From Nitrospinota bacterium (lineage in GTDB: Bacteria > Nitrospinota > Nitrospinia > Nitrospinales > VA-1): a DNA stretch of 10,336 bases. The notes below the pieces were generated by a model. That model worked only from the letters and a program-made list of their open reading frames with translations, ran no database searches and was not told the DNA's origin. The translations under genes were made by a program, and so were the position numbers. Shown piece after piece: positions 6,193-10,336 of the stretch. Location: NCBI GenBank assembly GCA_002731985.1, contig PCCT01000052.1, forward strand, positions 1-10,336, written 5' to 3'. How positions within the stretch are numbered: position 1 is the first letter of the stretch; every line of letters starts with the position of its first letter.

Positions 6193-8007
6193 TTAATCTA
6201 ACTCAAATTCATTGCGCCAGTCGGTGTCCTCATCAAGGGGTTTCTGGTCTACTTTATCGAGAACAAAATGCTCTAAAACCAGCGTGTCCATTTCAGTCCT
6301 CATGAAACATAGATAGGCTTCTTCGGGTCGACAGACAATGGGTTCGCCCCGCACGTTGAATGACGTGTTTATAATAACCGGGCATCCAGTCATCTTGTCG
6401 AACTCGTTAATCAAATCATAATATCTGGGATTAGTTTCCTTACGCACTGTTTGTATTCTCGCGGAATAATCAACATGCGTGATTGCTGGAATCTGTGAGC
6501 GGGGAACATTCAACAAGTCTATTCCAAAAAGTTTTTTCTGTTCATCTGGCATATCAGTGCGCTTGTCTTCCCGCACCGGAGCCACCAGAAGCATGTACGG
6601 ACTTTCGGCATTCATATCAAACCACTCGGAAACCTTTTCTTCCAGAACTGACGGTGCAAAGGGGCGAAACGATTCGCGATACTTAATTTTTAAATTCATA
6701 ACCGATTGCATTTTGGGACTGCGCGGGTCACCTATGATGCTTCTGCCGCCCAATGCACGCGGGCCAAATTCCATACGTCCTTGAAACCAGCCCACAACTT
6801 TCCCGTCCTTTATATGACTGGCTGCTGTACGAGCCAGTTCAGCATCATCCAATTGTTTATAGGGAATTTTGCGGCTCTCCAAAAACTCATGCAAACTTTT
6901 ATCGGTGTAACGGGGACCCAGATAAGCTCCCTTCATTGAATCCCCTTCTTTCACCTGTCTCTTGTTACCCAATACCTGATGCCATAGACACATTGCCACG
7001 CCCAGTGCACCACCGGCATCACCGGCGGCGGGTTGAATCCACAATTTGTCGAAAACTTTTTCTTTAAGGACTTTTCCGTTGCCGACACAATTCAACGCCA
7101 CCCCACCAGCAAGACAAAGGTTTTTCATTCCCGTCAACTTGCGAACGTGGCGTGACATTCGCAACATGATTTCTTCGGTCACTTCTTGGAGCGATGCGGC
7201 TATATCCATTTCCCTTTGCGTCAGGTTGGATTCAGCTGTTCTCGCCGGGCCGCCAAACAAATCGCCAAACTTTTTATTGGTCATGGTGAGGCCGCCCAGA
7301 TAATCGAAATAATCCTGATTCATCCTGAACGATCCGTCTTCCTTAAGGTCGATCAAATGGTCCAGTATCACTTTCTTGTATTCGGGTTTGCCGTAGGGTG
7401 CGAGACCCATTACCTTGTATTCGCCGCTATTGACTTTGAATCCCAGATAATAAGTGAACGCGGAATAGAGCAAACCCAGCGAGTGAGGGAAGCGTAACTC
7501 TTTGATAAGTTCAATTTTATTGCCGCGCCCCACAGCGATACTGCTGGTTGCCCATTCCCCGACCCCGTCCATCGTGAGTATAGCGGCCTCTTCAAAAGGC
7601 GATGGATAAAACGCGCTCGCGGCATGCGATTCATGATGCTCAGAAAATAAAACCGGACCAGAATACTGCAGGTTCTCGCGGATGTTGCTACGGGTCCATA
7701 TTTTTTCCTTCAGCCAAATCGGCATCGCCGACAAAAACTGACGCAACCCCTTAGGGGCGATACTCAGATAGGTTTCAAGAATGCGTTCGAACTTTATAAA
7801 AGGCTTGTCATAGAATCCGACGTAATCAAGGTCGGCAACACAAATACCTGCTTCCTGAAGACAAAACTCAACAGCTTCTTTAGGGAAAGAATCATCGTGC
7901 TTTTTTCGAGAGAACCTCTCTTCCTGAGCGGCGGCAACGATTTCCCCATCCTGCACAAGACAGGCGGCAGAGTCATGATAAAATGCTGAAATACCTAAAA
8001 TGTTCAT
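6193..8007 (-). CDS. NodU/CmcH-family O-carbamoyltransferase
   Basis: Enzyme that transfers a carbamoyl group from carbamoyl phosphate, through a carbamoyl-adenylate intermediate, to a hydroxyl of a small molecule or sugar. At 604 residues it has the usual family length and two parts. The N-terminal ASKHA/Kae1-like domain begins MNILGISAFYHDSAACL and contains EERF-x-RKKHD near 29-38 and the HHESHAASAFYPSPF motif at 124-138, where H124 and H128 are the expected metal ligands. VMGLAPYG lies at 199-206, LAGGVALNC at 299-307 and AAGDAGGA at 327-334, with D330 the likely third ligand. The C-terminal carbamoylation domain shows GRMEFGPRALGGRSI at 410-424, FRPFAPSV at 448-454 and NTSFN at 547-551. 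All key motifs look intact. It starts at ATG 8007, 26 nt after the DUF4149 gene, probably in one transcript. The acceptor is unknown; no antibiotic or nodulation-factor genes are near. Confidence 0.95.
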   Translation of the reverse strand: MNILGISAFYHDSAACLVQDGEIVAAAQEERFSRKKHDDSFPKEAVEFCLQEAGICVADLDYVGFYDKPFIKFERILETYLSIAPKGLRQFLSAMPIWLKEKIWTRSNIRENLQYSGPVLFSEHHESHAASAFYPSPFEEAAILTMDGVGEWATSSIAVGRGNKIELIKELRFPHSLGLLYSAFTYYLGFKVNSGEYKVMGLAPYGKPEYKKVILDHLIDLKEDGSFRMNQDYFDYLGGLTMTNKKFGDLFGGPARTAESNLTQREMDIAASLQEVTEEIMLRMSRHVRKLTGMKNLCLAGGVALNCVGNGKVLKEKVFDKLWIQPAAGDAGGALGVAMCLWHQVLGNKRQVKEGDSMKGAYLGPRYTDKSLHEFLESRKIPYKQLDDAELARTAASHIKDGKVVGWFQGRMEFGPRALGGRSIIGDPRSPKMQSVMNLKIKYRESFRPFAPSVLEEKVSEWFDMNAESPYMLLVAPVREDKRTDMPDEQKKLFGIDLLNVPRSQIPAITHVDYSARIQTVRKETNPRYYDLINEFDKMTGCPVIINTSFNVRGEPIVCRPEEAYLCFMRTEMDTLVLEHFVLDKVDQKPLDEDTDWRNEFELD

Positions 8008-8033
8008 GAGGATTTAGAAAGTTCCAATTAAGG

Positions 8034-8498
8034 TCATAGTTTTAATCCGGTGGCGCTTAACCATAGCAGTCCCAAGCCAGCCAGCAACACGGTTCCGTTT
8101 AATTTGACCGCAAGAGAATGCATTGTTTTGAATTGTGCTTCCAGAGGTTCCTTTTCTTCTGCTGAGCCAGCGGACTTTATTCTGGCTTTCAGGTCTCTTG
8201 CCTTGGGACTGACAAATAACCCGGCGCAAAACCATCCGGCAATCATAACAAACAAGAGAATTGATTTGGCCCCAAGGAGATTTTTAGTGCTGACCAGCAG
8301 GGCAGGCAAGGTCAAAGCGGCGCACACATATCCCAATAAATAATACCTTGGGAAAATAACACCTACCACCTCTCCAGCTTTTTCACGGTCCAGTAAAGTG
8401 AAAATTACCGGGGCCGCGAAAAATGAAAAAAATACAATGCTACCGACCCAACATACCAAGCTAAGGATATAAATAAAATGAATCAGATTTGTCAGCAT
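8034..8498 (-). CDS. DUF4149 (TMEM205-like) integral membrane protein
   Basis: A 154-residue membrane protein of unknown function. It begins with the characteristic DUF4149 pattern W-V-G-S-x-x-FFSFFAAPVIF at about 17-33, then three more hydrophobic segments at about 52-70, 77-97 and 130-150. A charged cytoplasmic-type loop (about 98-125, rich in K, E and R) precedes a conserved F-x-x-MHSLAVKLN segment at 123-134. The length and four-helix layout fit the family. It is the first gene of a probable two-gene unit with the carbamoyltransferase 26 nt downstream. Start ATG at 8498 has GGAA eight bases upstream, a weak ribosome binding site. A function linked to carbamoylation is only a suggestion from position. 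Confidence 0.85.
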   Translation of the reverse strand: MLTNLIHFIYILSLVCWVGSIVFFSFFAAPVIFTLLDREKAGEVVGVIFPRYYLLGYVCAALTLPALLVSTKNLLGAKSILLFVMIAGWFCAGLFVSPKARDLKARIKSAGSAEEKEPLEAQFKTMHSLAVKLNGTVLLAGLGLLWLSATGLKL

Positions 8499-8517
8499 AC
8501 TGAAAGTTCCAGTCTTT

Positions 8518-8523
8518 TTTATA
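8518..8523 (-). promoter_or_regulatory. Possible -10 box for the DUF4149-carbamoyltransferase unit
   Basis: Read on the minus strand, 8523-8518 is TATAAA, about 20 nt before the DUF4149 start. A -35 box is poor (TTAGGT about 18 nt upstream). The 5' leader would be only about 12 nt. Offered as a weak candidate only. Confidence 0.25.
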
Positions 8524-8560
8524 TTCTCAATCGTTCACGAAACCTAAGTCATTTTTGGAG

Positions 8561-8669
8561 CCTTCGACATACCCCTTCAGGGCAGGGGCTATTGTTAAAT
8601 ATCACCGGCTCAGGCCGACACATAAGGGTGATTTTGATTTCAAGAGTGTCATCCTGAGCCTGTCGAAGG
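8561..8669. repeat. Dispersed repeat with CCTTCGACA / TGTCGAAGG ends
   Basis: CCTTCGACA at 8561-8569 and TGTCGAAGG at 8661-8669 are perfect inverted ends. The right end carries GTCATCCTGAGCC just inside, the core of a repeat found in many environmental bacterial genomes; the left end has diverged (CCCCT at 8572-8576 with AGGGG at 8584-8588 forms its own small stem). It fills most of the 187-nt gap between the pyrF stop and the DUF4149 start and could act as a transcription stop for pyrF, though no T-tract is clear. Confidence 0.5.
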
Positions 8670-8685
8670 ATAGTCAAAATAAACC

Positions 8686-9420
8686 CTAACCCAAATTGGT
8701 CATAGTAGATTCGATTTCGGCGATGATTTTCCCTGCGGCTACAGCAGGCTCCTTGGCATCCCGAATGGGCCGCCCGACAACGATGAGATCGGCACCGTTA
8801 GCGATTGCGCCTTTTGGGGTAACGATACGGCTCTGGTCATCGGCTTTCACCTCGCCCCATGCAGGGCGGACTCCTGGAACAATCGCTTTGAATTTGGCAC
8901 CGCATATATTTTTGATGGCCGCAACTTCTTCACCTGAGCAGATAACTCCAGCACACCCAGATTTCTCGGCACAACGTGCTCGATCAAGTACCAGTTGGCT
9001 CAAGCTGAGATTGTCTTTATACCCCAGCGCTCCAAGCTGTGATTCTGAAATACTCGTGAGAACTGTAACTGCCAACACTTCCAGCCCTGAATCTTTAACC
9101 TCAGCCGCAGTTTGCAAAATTGACTCACCATCCGACCCATGAATAGTGATGAATCTGACTCCATGCGTCGTGGCTGACCGCAATGCAGAACGAACCGTCG
9201 CTGGGATATCATGTAATTTAAGGTCAAGAAAAATAGACGCCGAGCTGTTTTCCTTTACCATTTTGAGGACATCAGGTCCTTCTTTAATAAACAACTCCAA
9301 CCCTATTTTAAAACAACCCACCACGTCGCCGAGTAGACGAACATATTTTTCGGCTCCTTCGCGATCTGGAACATCCAGCGCAAAAATTAACCGATCCTTT
9401 GCCGATATTGATGGGTTCAC
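8686..9420 (-). CDS. pyrF: Orotidine 5'-phosphate decarboxylase
   Basis: Cytoplasmic enzyme that decarboxylates orotidine 5'-phosphate to UMP, the last step of de novo pyrimidine synthesis. The 244-residue length is usual for the bacterial class I enzyme. LIFALDVPD lies at 11-19 with D16, FKIGLELF at 37-44 with K38, and the catalytic tetrad motif FLDLKLHDIPATV at 64-76 with D66, K68 and D71. PGVRP at 182-186, DDQSRIVTP at 194-202 and the phosphate-binding VVGRPI at 214-219 complete the active site. All key residues are present. The start is a GTG at 9420; an in-frame TAA a few codons upstream leaves no other common start nearby, and no ribosome binding site is visible. It is separated from genes on both sides by about 200 nt and is probably transcribed alone. 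Confidence 0.97.
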   Translation of the reverse strand: MNPSISAKDRLIFALDVPDREGAEKYVRLLGDVVGCFKIGLELFIKEGPDVLKMVKENSSASIFLDLKLHDIPATVRSALRSATTHGVRFITIHGSDGESILQTAAEVKDSGLEVLAVTVLTSISESQLGALGYKDNLSLSQLVLDRARCAEKSGCAGVICSGEEVAAIKNICGAKFKAIVPGVRPAWGEVKADDQSRIVTPKGAIANGADLIVVGRPIRDAKEPAVAAGKIIAEIESTMTNLG

Positions 9421-9629
9421 TTGGATTTCAATTTAAGGAAGATGCGTCAAGCAGGGGCAATATGGCGACACTTGCACCATTTCTGTTTGATTTACAGGAC
9501 ACTCGCCCCATAGTCAGTCAAATAGTAGAGTGTTTACGAAGGTTTGTCCAGCGGAGGAAAAAGGATTTCAAGGCGTCTCTAATAATTTTGGAGTTTCGTC
9601 TTATTTGTGCAAGGTCTCAGAGGCTCGCT
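9421..9629. other. Intergenic region upstream of pyrF
   Basis: Lies between the ATP-grasp remnant stop and pyrF. On the minus strand a TTGACT (9521-9516) and TGTAAA (9496-9491) are separated by 19 nt, a weak promoter candidate for pyrF. A 90-codon plus-strand frame crossing it from inside pyrF has no recognisable features. Nothing else is seen. Confidence 0.3.
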
Positions 9630-10216
9630 TCAAGAATCATACAGTGCATCGTGAAAACGGGACATCGTTGACCCGTTGGTCACTGAATTGGATTTATTTT
9701 CAATCGACCCTCCTGCAAGCTCCTGGAAAATCATTCCCGGGGTATCTGCTCCCGCTTGAATAGAATGCACAGCGCCGCTTCCGAAACGCAGGTTGATGTC
9801 AGTGAAAAGAAACTTTCCAGACTCATCCAGAATTCCTTGCAAATTGGCAAGGCCTCGCAGTTGAAGAAGGGTCCCTACTTTTTTAGCGGATTCAATAATG
9901 TCAGGGCCCAACTCGATGCGGCTCATCATCACCTCGCCCGCGTGGACTGCCAGCCGCTCCCGGGGAACAGTCACCGCAGGAACACCGTTTTTGTCTGAAA
10001 ACCAGTCGATACTGAATTCCCTGCCCTGGACAAAACGCTGGAAGATATGGTTTGGTAGTTTTTTAGAATAAAAATCTAAATCGGCCTGATTTTCTATCAT
10101 GAAAGAATCCCCCCCCCCTCCCCTCGCCACAAGATTCCTTGGCGGTCAAAGGAAATCCGGGAAACGGATCATTGGGGCTCATCCTCAAGGTACAGTGATA
10201 AATTTTCTTGGTTCAT
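9630..10216 (-). pseudogene. Truncated, frameshifted ATP-grasp enzyme (carbamoyl-phosphate-synthase-like)
   Basis: The longest open part (9630-10130) encodes the C-terminal two thirds of an ATP-grasp ligase. It shows DSFMI-x-N then FYSKKLPN, QRFVQGREFSIDWF at 31-44, VPRERLAVHAGEV at 55-67, the metal-binding segment FTDINLRFGSG at 109-119 and AGADTPGMIFQELAGG at 126-141. The usual E of the EIN(P)R ligand motif is D111. The end NGSTMSRFHDALY fits the normal C-terminus. The upstream half of the ATP-binding loop (FPLTAKESCGEGRGG) is in a different frame, joined at a run of ten G on this strand (10109-10118); removing one G restores a continuous loop. A third frame starting at ATG 10216 (MNQENLSLYLEDEPQ) may add a little more. 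The N-terminal domain of about 100 residues is absent. The remainder could be a sequencing error, a phase-variable gene or a true pseudogene; the missing N-terminus favours decay. Confidence 0.65.
10109..10118 (-). repeat. Homopolymer run of ten G (minus strand) at the ATP-grasp frame break
   Basis: Ten consecutive C on the plus strand, followed by T and four more C. It falls exactly where the ATP-grasp reading frame switches, within the glycine-rich nucleotide loop. Such runs change length by slipped-strand copying and are also a common sequencing error. Confidence 0.7.
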
Positions 10217-10262
10217 GACTGCACTTTAGCCCTTTTAAAGGGACGTTAACTAGTCATGAACC
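10210..10262. repeat. 11-bp perfect inverted repeat with nested palindrome
   Basis: GGTTCATGACT at 10210-10220 and AGTCATGAACC at 10252-10262 are exact inverted copies, 31 nt apart. The interior contains CCCTTTTAAAGGG (a 6-bp arm palindrome around one T, about 10230-10242) and GTTAAC. It overlaps the possible ATG at 10216 of the ATP-grasp remnant and follows the stop of the edge gene. There is no T-tract in either direction, so a simple terminator is not supported; an operator, a small element end or a deletion junction are possible. Confidence 0.55.
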
Positions 10263-10280
10263 TTAAACTAATCTTAGCCT

Positions 10281-10336
10281 TTAAGACCAAACCTCTTTAT
10301 ATTCACTTTCGTCAAAGCCGACAGTAATCCGGTCGC
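10281..10336 (-). CDS. C-terminal tail of a gene entering from the right edge (partial, unidentified)
   Basis: One minus-strand frame is open from the window edge to a TAA at 10283-10281, giving ITVGFDESEYKEVWS at the end. The composition looks like a real protein tail, and a VGF-x-E-x-EY ending is reminiscent of ArsC/Spx-like reductases, but 17 residues are too few to identify a family. A second frame is also open to a stop nearby, so even the coding status is uncertain. Confidence 0.25.
   Translation of the reverse strand, partial: DRITVGFDESEYKEVWS

Noticed and set aside
8696..9142. 148-codon plus-strand open frame antisense to pyrF
   Set aside because: It lies fully inside pyrF, which has all catalytic motifs on the other strand; the antisense translation has no recognisable domain.
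9399..9763. Two overlapping plus-strand frames between pyrF and the ATP-grasp remnant
   Set aside because: They overlap each other and neighbouring genes, lack ribosome binding sites and show no domain pattern.
1..10336. CRISPR array, tRNA, rRNA or complete insertion sequence
   Set aside because: No regularly spaced direct repeats, no tRNA-like cloverleaf with a CCA end, no rRNA core sequence and no transposase frame were seen.

Overview
The window looks like ordinary chromosomal DNA from a Gram-negative bacterium. The signs are an Sec signal peptide on a SYLF-domain protein, a permease with a large segment likely facing the periplasm, and a TMEM205-like membrane protein. Base composition is mid-range by eye. 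Short dispersed repeats of the 'GTC(A/T)TTGCGAG…GAAGCAATCC' and 'CCTGAGCCTGTCGAAGG' types are present; such repeats are common in environmental deltaproteobacterial, Nitrospinota/Nitrospirota-like and candidate-phylum genomes. I cannot name the species. Several starts lack a Shine-Dalgarno sequence, and pyrF appears to start at GTG.

Layout, left to right. Positions 1-141 hold the C-terminal end of a plus-strand gene, perhaps an inorganic pyrophosphatase. A non-coding stretch of about 380 bases follows. A plus-strand CDP-alcohol phosphatidyltransferase comes next; its N-terminal half resembles a nucleotidyltransferase that has lost its catalytic loop (526-1764). The gap after it contains a 42-codon stub with a SIR2-like GAGCS motif and a small hairpin. 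A DinG/YoaA-type Fe-S helicase runs on the minus strand (1958-3946). A plus-strand secreted SYLF/Ysc84 lipid-binding protein (4094-4792) has its own plausible promoter.

From 4822 to the right edge everything is on the minus strand. In transcription order (right to left) there is a possible gene tail at the edge, a frameshifted and truncated ATP-grasp gene, pyrF, a repeat element, a DUF4149 membrane protein, a NodU/CmcH-type carbamoyltransferase 26 nt after it, a second repeat element, and a PhnE-type permease with an inserted Ig-like domain. The DUF4149 gene and the carbamoyltransferase are probably co-transcribed. PhnE may be read from the same transcript, but a 177-nt gap with a palindromic element lies between. 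No phnC or phnD partner is in the window.

I see no complete mobile element, CRISPR array, tRNA or rRNA, and no clear multi-gene system. The parts most worth a second look are the PhnE domain insertion, the degenerate N-terminal domain on the phosphatidyltransferase, the SIR2-like stub, and the ATP-grasp gene broken at a run of ten G (C on the plus strand).
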